Below, piece after piece: positions 41,604 to 49,456 of a stretch of DNA of 64,000 bases. Each line of letters opens with the position of its first letter. Positions within the stretch are counted from its first letter, which is position 1. This DNA is from Alistipes sp. (GTDB lineage: Bacteria > Bacteroidota > Bacteroidia > Bacteroidales > Rikenellaceae), in assembly GCA_020026335.1 (NCBI GenBank), contig JAHHQO010000006.1:1-64000 (forward strand). Reading direction: 5' to 3'. Made by a program: the position numbers and the translations under genes. Under the pieces are notes generated by a model. That model made no database searches and had not been told where the DNA came from. It worked only from the letters and a program-made list of their open reading frames with translations.

Positions 41604-43406
41604 ATGCAAAAACTGCGCAATATTGCAATTATTGCCCACGTGGATCACGGTAAGACCACGATTGTCGACAAAATGATTCTGGCAGGCCATATCCTGCGAG
41701 ACAACTCAAAACCCGCGGACGGGTTGATACTCGATAACAACGACCTCGAGAGAGAGAGAGGTATCACCATCCTTTCGAAAAACGTATCTGTAATCTACAA
41801 AGACTACAAGATTAACATCATAGACACCCCGGGTCACGCCGACTTCGGTGGTGAGGTGGAGCGTGTGCTCAATATGTGCGACGGCGTGTTGCTGCTGGTC
41901 GATGCATTTGAGGGTACCATGCCCCAGACCCGTTTCGTGCTTCAGAAAGCACTCTCGTTGGGTAAGAAGCCCATCGTGGTGGTCAACAAGGTAGACAAGC
42001 CCAACTGTCGTCCCGAAGTGGTGAACGAGCAGGTCTTCGACCTGATGTTCTCGCTCAACGCCACCGAGGACCAGCTCGACTACAAGACCATCTACGGCTC
42101 GGCAAAGCAGGGTTGGATGTCACACAAGTGGAACGAGAGAACCGACTCGATTGTTCCCCTGCTCGACACTATCATCGACGAGATTCCCGAACCCGAAATC
42201 GTAGAAGGTACTCCCCAGATGCTCATCACATCGTTGGAGTATTCGAACTATACAGGCCGTATCGCCGTGGGTAAAGTCACTCGCGGTACACTGCGCGCCG
42301 GACAGAATGTCACCCTGGCAAAGCGTGACGGCAAGACCATGCAGAAGACCAAGATTCGCGACCTGATGGTATTCGAGGGTCTGGGCAAGAAGAAGGTAGA
42401 CGAAGTTCCCTGTGGCGAGATTTGCGCCATCACCGGTATCGAGGGTTTCGAAATCGGCGACACCATCTGCGACTTCGAGAATCCCGAACCCCTGCCCCCC
42501 ATCGCTATCGACGAGCCGACCATGTCGATGCTCTTCACCATCAACAACTCGCCTTTCTTCGGTAAGGACGGTAAGTTTGTCACCTCGCGCCACATCAAGG
42601 AGCGTTTGGACAAGGAGTTGGAGAAGAACCTCGCACTGAGAGTCACTCCCGGTCCTTCGGCAGATAGCTTCAACGTCTTTGGCCGTGGTGTGCTCCACCT
42701 CTCGGTACTCATCGAGACCATGCGTCGCGAGGGTTACGAGTTGCAGGTAGGTCAGCCCCAGGTTATCGTCAAGGAAATTGACGGCAAGAAGTGCGAGCCT
42801 ATCGAGGAGATGACCGTAGACTGCCCCGAGGAGCATTCGGGTACCGTCATCGAGCTGGCAACCAAGCGTAAGGGTACGCTCACCAACATGGAGAGCAACG
42901 CCGGCCGTGTACGTCTGGAGTTCTCGATTCCCTCGCGTGGTATCATCGGTCTGCGTTCCAACATGCTGACCGCCACCGCAGGTGAGGCCATCATGACCCA
43001 CCGTCTCAACGACTTCGAGCCTTGGGTAGGTGACATCGAGATGCGTAACAACGGTTCTATCATCTCGGGTGAGACCGGTACGGCTTACGCCTACTCCATC
43101 GACAAGTTGCAGGACCGCGGCCGCTTCTTCATCAGCCCCATGGAGCAGGTGTATGAAGGTCAGGTTATCGGCGAGCACACCCGTCAGAACGATATTACGG
43201 TGAATGTCACCAAGGCCAAGCAGCTGACCAACATGCGTGCTTCGGGTTCCGATGACAAGGCTGTCATCGTTCCGCCCAGAGTATTCACACTGGAGGAGGC
43301 TTTGGAGTACATCAAGTCGGACGAGTATGTTGAGGTTACTCCCCACTCGATGCGTATCCGCAAGATTCTGCTCCACGAGGTAGACCGCAAGAGAGCCTCG
43401 AAGTAA
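41604..43406 (+). CDS. typA: Ribosome-associated GTPase TypA/BipA
   Basis: A 600-residue translational GTPase related to EF-G. G1 AHVDHGKTTIVDKM (about 11-24), effector REDGIT-like ERERGITIL, G3 DTPGHADFGGEVERVL, G4 NKVDKPNCRP. Domain II, the EF-G-like III and V domains (SIPSRGIIGLRSNMLTATAGEA) and the TypA-specific C-terminus (QLTNMRASGSDDKAVIVPP) follow. It supports ribosome assembly and stress growth. Normal length, monocistronic, with terminator at 43428. Confidence 0.97.
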   Translation: MQKLRNIAIIAHVDHGKTTIVDKMILAGHILRDNSKPADGLILDNNDLERERGITILSKNVSVIYKDYKINIIDTPGHADFGGEVERVLNMCDGVLLLVDAFEGTMPQTRFVLQKALSLGKKPIVVVNKVDKPNCRPEVVNEQVFDLMFSLNATEDQLDYKTIYGSAKQGWMSHKWNERTDSIVPLLDTIIDEIPEPEIVEGTPQMLITSLEYSNYTGRIAVGKVTRGTLRAGQNVTLAKRDGKTMQKTKIRDLMVFEGLGKKKVDEVPCGEICAITGIEGFEIGDTICDFENPEPLPPIAIDEPTMSMLFTINNSPFFGKDGKFVTSRHIKERLDKELEKNLALRVTPGPSADSFNVFGRGVLHLSVLIETMRREGYELQVGQPQVIVKEIDGKKCEPIEEMTVDCPEEHSGTVIELATKRKGTLTNMESNAGRVRLEFSIPSRGIIGLRSNMLTATAGEAIMTHRLNDFEPWVGDIEMRNNGSIISGETGTAYAYSIDKLQDRGRFFISPMEQVYEGQVIGEHTRQNDITVNVTKAKQLTNMRASGSDDKAVIVPPRVFTLEEALEYIKSDEYVEVTPHSMRIRKILLHEVDRKRASK

Positions 43407-43427
43407 TAATAACAGGTGCAATCCAAT

Positions 43428-43467
43428 AAAAGTGGTTTAACAAGTGTTAAATCACTTTTATTTTTTA
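43428..43467 (+). terminator. Terminator of typA
   Basis: AAAAGTGGTTTAAC (43428-43441) pairs with GTTAAATCACTTTT (43446-43459; one G-T), then ATTTTTTAT. Confidence 0.85.
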
Positions 43468-43477
43468 TTATATTGAT

Positions 43478-43485
43478 TAAATTTG
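43478..43485 (+). promoter_or_regulatory. -7 box for rpiB
   Basis: TAAATTTG, 28 bases upstream of ATG 43514. Confidence 0.5.
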
Positions 43486-43513
43486 CATCATAATATCTTA
43501 AATCAACAGAGTT

Positions 43514-43954
43514 ATGAAGAAAATCGGTATCGCTTGTGACCACGCCGGTTACGAGATGAAGGAATTTTTGGTCGGTTACCTCGCATCGAAAGGCTACGAG
43601 GTTCTCGATTTCGGAACAGATGCTCCCGACAGCGTCGACTACCCCGATTTTGCCCACCAGCTGGGTGAGGCCATCGACAACGGCGAGTTGGAGCAGGGTG
43701 TAGGTCTTTGCGGTTCGGGCGAGGGTATGGCCATGACCCTCAACAAGCACCAGAGCGTTCGCGCCGGTCTGTGCTGGGACAACGAGATTGCATCGCTCAT
43801 CCGTCAGCACAACAATGCCAACGTGATTGTCTTCCCCGCACGTTTCATCTCCAATGACGAAGCCACAAAAATGCTCGACACCTTCCTGTCGACCGAATTT
43901 GAGGGCGGCCGTCACGAAAGACGCGTTGCAAAGATTCCCGTAGCTTCGAAATAA
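43514..43954 (+). CDS. rpiB: Ribose-5-phosphate isomerase B
   Basis: A 146-residue isomerase of the pentose phosphate pathway (RpiB/LacAB family). GIACDHAGYEMKEF at the start provides the substrate-binding Asp and His; VDYPDFAHQLGEAI and the loop GLCGSGEGMAMTLNKH (catalytic Cys about residue 69) are conserved; the R...R tail (GRHERRVAKI) binds phosphate. Own promoter; bidirectional terminator follows, convergent with ispE. Confidence 0.96.
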   Translation: MKKIGIACDHAGYEMKEFLVGYLASKGYEVLDFGTDAPDSVDYPDFAHQLGEAIDNGELEQGVGLCGSGEGMAMTLNKHQSVRAGLCWDNEIASLIRQHNNANVIVFPARFISNDEATKMLDTFLSTEFEGGRHERRVAKIPVASK

Positions 43955-43966
43955 GCGACACAATAC

Positions 43967-44012
43967 AAAAAGAGAGGACGAACCCCCGATGGAGATTCGT
44001 CCTCTTTTTTTA
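43967..44012 (+). terminator. Bidirectional terminator between rpiB and ispE
   Basis: GAGGACGAA (43974-43982) pairs with TTCGTCCTC (43996-44004), flanked by an A run and a T run. Confidence 0.9.
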
Positions 44013-44026
44013 TGCAGGTAATTGAT

Positions 44027-44839
44027 TTACAACTGATAGATATAGGGTGTCACCTTGCGCAAAGGCTCGACCAGCTCCTCCCTGTCGAAGAGGGCGAAGA
44101 CCGTAGAGCCGCTGCCCGACAATGAGGCGTAGAGCGCTCCTGCACGCAACAACTGCTCCTTGACTTCAGCGATGACGGGATGCAGGGCGAAGACCGACTC
44201 CTCGAAATCGTTGGTCACCACCCCCTGCCAGCACCACACGGGCAGGGTCATACGCTCCACCAGCGGGGTTTCGGGAACGGCAGGCACCACACCCGAATAG
44301 GCCTCCTTGGTCGAGACGCCCTCATCGGGTTTCACCATCACGAGCCACAGTCCCTTCAAATCGACATCAATGGGGGTCATCACCTCACCGCGCCCCTCAC
44401 ACAGCTGGGGGGTGTTGCGCACGAAGAAAGCCGTGTCGCTGCCCAGTTCGGCCGCCAAGTCGATGAGGGTCTGCTCCTCCAGACCGAGGGCGAACAACTC
44501 GTTGAGTGCCAAAATCACAGCCGTGGCATCGGACGAGCCGCCACCTAGTCCCGCACCGAAGGGCACGCGCTTGTCGAGACGAATCTTCACGCCATCGACC
44601 CCATACCGCTCGTTCATCAGCCGAAAGGCCTTCAGACAGAGGTTCTTCTCGTCGGGGCAGTCGATGACCAGCCCCTCACTCTGAAATTCCGCACCGCGAA
44701 GGTCGCCGCGCGACACCTCCACAATGTCATACAACCCCTCAACGGGGAACATCACGGTTTCCAAGTCGTGATAGCCGTCTTCGCGCCGACGGAGGACATC
44801 GAGTCCGAGATTGATTTTGCAGTTTGCTTTACGTATCAT
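44027..44839 (-). CDS. ispE: 4-diphosphocytidyl-2-C-methyl-D-erythritol kinase
   Basis: A 270-residue GHMP kinase of the MEP isoprenoid pathway. KANCKINLGLDVLRRREDGYHDLETVM at the N-terminus (split here: KANCKINLGL and REDGYHDLE), the ATP loop VPFGAGLGGGSSDATAVI (about 88-105) and the C-terminal LSGSGSTVFALF motif. The start at 44839 (MIRKANCKINLGL) is standard; the frame extends to 44941 but crosses the promoter and the GSCFA promoter. Divergent from the GSCFA gene with a -7 box 4 bases upstream of the ATG. Confidence 0.94.
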   Translation of the reverse strand: MIRKANCKINLGLDVLRRREDGYHDLETVMFPVEGLYDIVEVSRGDLRGAEFQSEGLVIDCPDEKNLCLKAFRLMNERYGVDGVKIRLDKRVPFGAGLGGGSSDATAVILALNELFALGLEEQTLIDLAAELGSDTAFFVRNTPQLCEGRGEVMTPIDVDLKGLWLVMVKPDEGVSTKEAYSGVVPAVPETPLVERMTLPVWCWQGVVTNDFEESVFALHPVIAEVKEQLLRAGALYASLSGSGSTVFALFDREELVEPLRKVTPYIYQL

Positions 44840-44843
44840 AAGA

Positions 44844-44851
44844 CAAATATA
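44844..44851 (-). promoter_or_regulatory. -7 box just before ispE
   Basis: TATATTTG on the minus strand ends 4 bases before ATG 44839. Predicts a leaderless mRNA. Confidence 0.55.
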
Positions 44852-44927
44852 ACGATTTCCGACTTCGATTGCGCTATCCGAAGGGGATATTTTCGTCAGA
44901 AGGCGAAGACCGCGCCCGGAAATTTTG

Positions 44928-44935
44928 TAAATTTG
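44928..44935 (+). promoter_or_regulatory. -7 box just before the GSCFA gene
   Basis: TAAATTTG ends 4 bases before ATG 44940, the mirror image of the ispE arrangement. Confidence 0.55.
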
Positions 44936-44939
44936 CACC

Positions 44940-45917
44940 ATGAAATTCCGTACAGAGATAAAAATAGAACCGCTTGAACCTAAGATAGATTACAGCGACA
45001 GCCTGCTGTTGCTGGGTTCGTGCTTCGCCGACGAGATGCTGCAACGATTGCGACAGCTGAAATTCCGTGCCGCAGGCAACTTTTCGGGTCCGCTGTTCAA
45101 CCCCTCGTCCATAGCCGCCACCCTGCGCCGCACGCAGGACTCCTCGCCGGCACTCTTCACGGAACTTCACCGCTCGGCGGAGGGCGAGTGGTTCCACTTC
45201 ATGGCCAACACCCTCATCAGCGATGCCGACCCCGAAAAGGTGCTCGCGCGTTATAACGCCGCCATCGACAACACCCGCCGTCAGCTGCGCGATGCCCGAC
45301 ACCTCATCGTCACCTTCGGCACGGCGTGGGTCTATCGTCTCCGCTCGACGGGCGAGGTGGTGACCAACTGCCACCGCCAACCCCAAAGTATTTTCCTGAG
45401 GGAACGACTCTCCGTGGAGGAGATTGTGGAGGAGTGGTCGTCACTTATCGAAAATCAGCTCCGCGACAAGAACATCATTCTCACGGTGAGTCCCATTCGC
45501 CACCTCAGTGACGGATTGGGAGGCAACGCCCTGAGCAAGGCGACTCTCCGTGTGGCGGCTGCCGAGTTGGAGCAGCGTTTTGAGAATGTGCGTTATTTCC
45601 CCTCGTTCGAAATCATGACCGACGACCTGCGCGACTACCGTTTCTACAAGGAGGACATGGTGCACCCCACGGCACAGGCTGTCGATTACATCTGGGAGCA
45701 GTTCTCCGCCGCGGCCTTTACGCCCCACACCCTGCAACTCATCGCCGAGGTGGGCAAGGTGATAGCCACGCTGTCACACCGCCCCCTCCACCCCGACAGC
45801 GAAGCCTGCAAAAGGCTCTGTGCCACCACCGCAAAAAAGGCTGAGGAACTGTCACAAAGGTCGGGAATTGACTTTTCGGAAGAAATCGAGCGGCTGAACC
45901 GGGCAAGTTATCACTAA
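44940..45917 (+). CDS. GSCFA-domain protein
   Basis: A 325-residue protein named for its motif, seen here as LLLGSCFADEM (about 23-33). The family belongs to the SGNH hydrolase-like group: GSCF could be the nucleophile block, VTFGTAWVYRL, ILTVSPIRHLSDG and DMVHPTAQAVDYIWEQF (Asp/His near the C-terminus) the others. No signal peptide, so cytoplasmic. The substrate is unknown. It is divergent from ispE and followed 37 bases later by the alkaline-phosphatase-fold gene, which has its own -7 box. Confidence 0.88.
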   Translation: MKFRTEIKIEPLEPKIDYSDSLLLLGSCFADEMLQRLRQLKFRAAGNFSGPLFNPSSIAATLRRTQDSSPALFTELHRSAEGEWFHFMANTLISDADPEKVLARYNAAIDNTRRQLRDARHLIVTFGTAWVYRLRSTGEVVTNCHRQPQSIFLRERLSVEEIVEEWSSLIENQLRDKNIILTVSPIRHLSDGLGGNALSKATLRVAAAELEQRFENVRYFPSFEIMTDDLRDYRFYKEDMVHPTAQAVDYIWEQFSAAAFTPHTLQLIAEVGKVIATLSHRPLHPDSEACKRLCATTAKKAEELSQRSGIDFSEEIERLNRASYH

Positions 45918-45923
45918 ATTTAG

Positions 45924-45931
45924 TATTTTTG
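45924..45931 (+). promoter_or_regulatory. -7 box for the PafA-like gene
   Basis: TATTTTTG, 23 bases upstream of ATG 45955. Confidence 0.5.
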
Positions 45932-45954
45932 CGTCCCAAACCATACATATACAG

Positions 45955-47529
45955 ATGAAAAGAGTTATTTTGATGCTTTTGGCACTCGTGTGTGCCTTCC
46001 CCCTCAAGGCCGCGACACCGCCCACACCGCGACTCGTGGTGCAGATTGTCGTCGGTTCGATGCGTGCCGAGGATTTGGAACGCTATGCCAAGAATTTCGG
46101 CGAGGGAGGTTTCCGCCGATTTATCGACAGCGGCACACTCTACACCGATGCATCATACGACTACCAGCAGACCACGACACCCGTATCGCTGGCCACCCTC
46201 ACCACGGGTGCCATGCCCTCGACCCATGGTGTTATCGGCGAGGAGTGGCAGGACTACACCCGCAATGTCAAGGTGGGACTCACCGAAGGCAGCAAGGGTG
46301 AAGGTGCTTACCATCTGATAGCCCCCACATTGGGAGACGCCCTCTCCCACCACCAGCCCCAAAGCCGCACCGCCACGGTAGCCACCGAGTCCACCTCGGC
46401 AGTGGTCATGGGCGGTCACACCAACGAGGTGTATTGGCTGGGCGAGCAGTGCAACTGGGCGACATCGCCCTACTACAAGGCGGAGTTGCCGGAGTGGATT
46501 CGCCACATCAACAAGGAGAAGTACAACCTCTCCTACCTCAATGACGAGTGGCCCGCCCTCTACGACAAGCAACACTACCTCAACTCACGCAGTCACGACA
46601 TCATCGTGGCAGGTCGCGAGGAGAAGAACCGCCGCAACAAAAAGAACGCAAAGGCACGTTACCTCCAGACCGAGAACGACTACGAGCGTATGCTCTACTC
46701 TCCGGCAGGCAACACCGCCGTACTGGGCTTTGCCAAGCAGCTCATCGTGCAGAACCGTCTGGGTGATGATTTGACCACCGACCTGTTGAACATCTGTCTC
46801 GACTCGTCACGCCGCATCACCGAGGCCTACGGTCCCGAGTCCATCGAGGTGGAGGATATGTACTACCGTCTGGACAGAGATTTGAGCGACTTCATGACCT
46901 TCCTCCTGGCGCAAATCCGCAACGAGGAGGTGTTGGTGGTGCTGACCTCCGACCACGGCACCAGTCCCTCCTACAACGAGGGCCCCGTGGAGACCGAGCG
47001 TTTCCACCCCCATCAGTTCGAGGTCATCGTCAACAGCTTCCTCAACGTGAGATACGGTTCGGGCAAGTGGGTGACCGCCTACAACAATAACTGCATCTGG
47101 CTCAACCACAATCTCATCTACGAGCGCGGTCTCAACCTCTCGGAGGTGCAGAACGAGGTGGCCATCTTCGCCATGCAGTTCGGTGGCGTGTCGCACGCCC
47201 TGGCTGCCACCGCCATGCGTACCAGCTACTTCGGCAGCGGTTATGCACGCCGTCTGCAAAACAGCTTCTACCCCCGCCGTTCGGGTGATGTGGTCATCAA
47301 CCTCATGCCCGGCTGGATAGAGAACCGCGAGCGCACGGTCTCCTCGTCGGGTTCGATGTACGGCTACGACACTGCCGTGCCTCTGGCTTTCTACGGCATG
47401 CGCATCATACCCCAGCGTATCTCGCGCGAGGTGGACATGACCTCTCTCGCCCCCACGCTGGCCCACCTCATGGGTATCTCCAACCCTGCCGCTTCGGAGG
47501 GTGACCCCTTGAGCGAAATTATCGAATAA
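45955..47529 (+). CDS. PafA-like alkaline-phosphatase-fold protein, metal site lost
   Basis: A 524-residue exported protein (signal peptide 1-20, ending PLKAA). The fold is clear: RLVVQIVVGSMRAEDLERY, TTTPVSLATLTTGAMPSTHGV, ESIEVEDMYYRLDRDLSDF, VVLTSDHGTSP. But expected zinc ligands are replaced compared with the PafA family: Asp of VVDQMR is G34, Asp and His of TDYxGH are R286 and E290, and the late His (HGSPxxYDTH) is S465. D333 and H334 in SDHG remain. Catalysis as a phosphatase is therefore unlikely; a binding or regulatory role is inferred. The frame is intact, so it is not a decaying pseudogene. sufE follows 20 bases later. Confidence 0.82.
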   Translation: MKRVILMLLALVCAFPLKAATPPTPRLVVQIVVGSMRAEDLERYAKNFGEGGFRRFIDSGTLYTDASYDYQQTTTPVSLATLTTGAMPSTHGVIGEEWQDYTRNVKVGLTEGSKGEGAYHLIAPTLGDALSHHQPQSRTATVATESTSAVVMGGHTNEVYWLGEQCNWATSPYYKAELPEWIRHINKEKYNLSYLNDEWPALYDKQHYLNSRSHDIIVAGREEKNRRNKKNAKARYLQTENDYERMLYSPAGNTAVLGFAKQLIVQNRLGDDLTTDLLNICLDSSRRITEAYGPESIEVEDMYYRLDRDLSDFMTFLLAQIRNEEVLVVLTSDHGTSPSYNEGPVETERFHPHQFEVIVNSFLNVRYGSGKWVTAYNNNCIWLNHNLIYERGLNLSEVQNEVAIFAMQFGGVSHALAATAMRTSYFGSGYARRLQNSFYPRRSGDVVINLMPGWIENRERTVSSSGSMYGYDTAVPLAFYGMRIIPQRISREVDMTSLAPTLAHLMGISNPAASEGDPLSEIIE

Positions 47530-47549
47530 CACACTAAACAAACACGACA

Positions 47550-47978
47550 ATGGATAAGATACAAGACGATATCATCGACGAGTTCTCGGCATTCGACGAC
47601 TGGTTGGACAAATACGACTACTTAATCAGTCTGAGCGACGAGCTGCCCGCCATCGCCCCCGAGCACCGCACCGAGCTTTATCAGATTGACGGCTGTCAGT
47701 CGCGTGTGTGGGTGGATTCCCACCTCGAGAACGGCAAAATTCGCTACACGGCAGACAGCGATGCCATCATCACCAAGGGTATCATCGCCCTCCTGATTCG
47801 CGTGCTCGACAACCGCACCCCCAAGGAGGTGCTCAACACCGAGCTGTACTTCATCGATGCCATCGGTCTGACTTCGAATCTCTCGCCCACACGCGCCAAC
47901 GGACTGGCCGCCATGGTCAAGCAGATGCGTATGCAGGCACTGGCCTTCGAGGCACAAATCGAGAACGAGAACAAGTAA
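47550..47978 (+). CDS. sufE: SufE-family sulfur acceptor
   Basis: A 142-residue cytoplasmic protein that takes sulfur from cysteine desulfurase (SufS) for Fe-S cluster assembly. The acceptor cysteine is C49 in IDGCQSRVW; the GLTSNLSPTRANGLAAMV motif near the C-terminus is conserved. Length is normal. It lies 20 bases after the PafA-like gene and 16 before a SufT-like gene, forming a small Fe-S unit away from any sufBCD genes. Confidence 0.94.
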   Translation: MDKIQDDIIDEFSAFDDWLDKYDYLISLSDELPAIAPEHRTELYQIDGCQSRVWVDSHLENGKIRYTADSDAIITKGIIALLIRVLDNRTPKEVLNTELYFIDAIGLTSNLSPTRANGLAAMVKQMRMQALAFEAQIENENK

Positions 47979-47994
47979 TCACATTCCAACGAAA

Positions 47995-48315
47995 ATGACA
48001 CCACAAGAGATACTTGAGGTAGAACAGAATATCGTTGCTACCCTCAAAAACATTTACGACCCCGAAATTCCCGTCAATGTCTATGACCTGGGTCTGATTT
48101 ACGAAATCGACTACACGCCCGACCGTGTGGCCAACATCAGAATGACACTCACGGCACCCAACTGCCCGATGGCAGATATGCTGGTCGAGGATGTCAATCA
48201 GCAGGTCAAGAAGGTGAAGGGAGTCGATGAGGTGAACGTCATCCTGACTTTCGACCCCGTGTGGGACAAGAGCATGATGTCGGAGGAGGCACTGCTGGAG
48301 CTGAACCTCTTTTAG
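47995..48315 (+). CDS. MIP18/DUF59 (SufT-like) Fe-S assembly protein
   Basis: A 106-residue protein of the MIP18 family. IYDPEIPVNVYDLGLIYEID (DPEIPVN-DLGL) and LTAPNCPMADML (with the conserved Cys, about 60) are diagnostic, ending in VILTFDPVWDKSMMSEEA. SufT-like proteins assist maturation of Fe-S proteins. It follows sufE by 16 bases, which supports the role. Confidence 0.92.
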   Translation: MTPQEILEVEQNIVATLKNIYDPEIPVNVYDLGLIYEIDYTPDRVANIRMTLTAPNCPMADMLVEDVNQQVKKVKGVDEVNVILTFDPVWDKSMMSEEALLELNLF

Positions 48316-48334
48316 CCTTATCGGGAAAACAACA

Positions 48335-48366
48335 GGGGGAGAGCCGATTCTTCCCCTTTATTTTTA
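48335..48366 (+). terminator. Possible terminator after the SufT-like gene
   Basis: A GGGGA/TTCCCC hairpin of imperfect pairing is followed by TTTATTTTTA. Weak but well placed, 20 bases past the stop. Confidence 0.4.
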
Positions 48367-48384
48367 CAACAAAACAACCATCTT

Positions 48385-49350
48385 ATGGAGCGCAAAGACG
48401 AGCAACAGTTGTTCGAACGACTGAAAAGCCACCCCTCAACGGAGGCCTGCGGACATTTTCTGCTGTCGCAACCGTCCCTCCACCGCAACGAGATTTACAC
48501 CGCGCTGCTCTTCGACCGTCTGCACCGCAAGATGGAGGTGGTCGAGCAGTTGCACGCCGAGGCGGTGCAGAATTGGAATCAGACCTTCTATCTGCTCTAC
48601 TTCCGCACGCTGGGCGACAGTCAGAATCAGCAGGCCTACCTCTCGCTGGCACGCAAAGTACCCTACAAGATTGTCCTTCGCGAGCGGTTGGTACCCCATG
48701 CCGTCGAGGCCATGTTGTTCGGGGCTTCGGGTCTGCTCGACCTCTATGAAGATGACGACTACACCCTGTCGTTGAGACGGCTTTTCGAGCACCTCGCCGC
48801 CAAGTATGAAATCACGCCCATGCACATCGACGAGTGGACGCTGGGCAACATACGCCCCGCCAACCACCCCGTGTTGCGACTGGCGCAGGCTGCCGAGTTC
48901 TTCTCGCAGGACGAATTCATCATGAACCGCGCCATGAACTGCAAGAACGAGGAGGACATCTGCCGGATGTTCTGCATCTCGACATCGGACTACTGGCGCA
49001 CCCACTACATACCCGGCACCAAGAGTGACGAACAGCCCAAGCGCATCGGCAAGTTCAAGGCCAACATCATCGGCATCAATCTGGTGGCACTGCTTCAGTT
49101 TGCCTATGGCAGTTACACGGGCAGCGAGTCGTTGCGAGAGAACGCCCTCTCGCTGTTGGAACAGCTCCCGGCGGAGAGCAACCGCTACATCTCCGCGTGG
49201 CAGAACATGGGGCTGAGTCCGCAAAATGCCTTCGACAGTCAGTCGCTGTTGCAACTCTCCACCCAATATTGTGCCACACGCCGCTGCGAGGAGTGCCCCG
49301 TGGGACGACGTCTGGTCAGAAAAATCATGCAAACCCTGAAAGAGGTGTAG
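48385..49350 (+). CDS. DUF2851-family protein lacking the N-terminal domain
   Basis: A 321-residue cytoplasmic protein. The central and C-terminal parts match DUF2851: WNQTFYLLYFRTLGDSQN, RLVPHAVEAMLFGASGLLD, IDEWTLGNIRPANHPVLRLAQ, SDYWRTHYIPG, GKFKANIIGINLV and the closing YCATRRCEECPVGR cysteine cluster, which could bind metal. Typical members are about 420 residues and carry an extra N-terminal domain of about 100 residues that is absent here; nothing upstream resembles it. Function of the family is unknown. It is 69 bases after the SufT-like gene and 106 before the MBOAT gene. Confidence 0.82.
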   Translation: MERKDEQQLFERLKSHPSTEACGHFLLSQPSLHRNEIYTALLFDRLHRKMEVVEQLHAEAVQNWNQTFYLLYFRTLGDSQNQQAYLSLARKVPYKIVLRERLVPHAVEAMLFGASGLLDLYEDDDYTLSLRRLFEHLAAKYEITPMHIDEWTLGNIRPANHPVLRLAQAAEFFSQDEFIMNRAMNCKNEEDICRMFCISTSDYWRTHYIPGTKSDEQPKRIGKFKANIIGINLVALLQFAYGSYTGSESLRENALSLLEQLPAESNRYISAWQNMGLSPQNAFDSQSLLQLSTQYCATRRCEECPVGRRLVRKIMQTLKEV

Positions 49351-49456
49351 GTAATTGATTTTCAGACGGCGAAAAGCCCTCCGATTTTGTAAAATCCGCT
49401 CCAAAGCCCTATCTTTACACCCCCGAAAATACAAAACAACCGACTCAAGATAAAAC

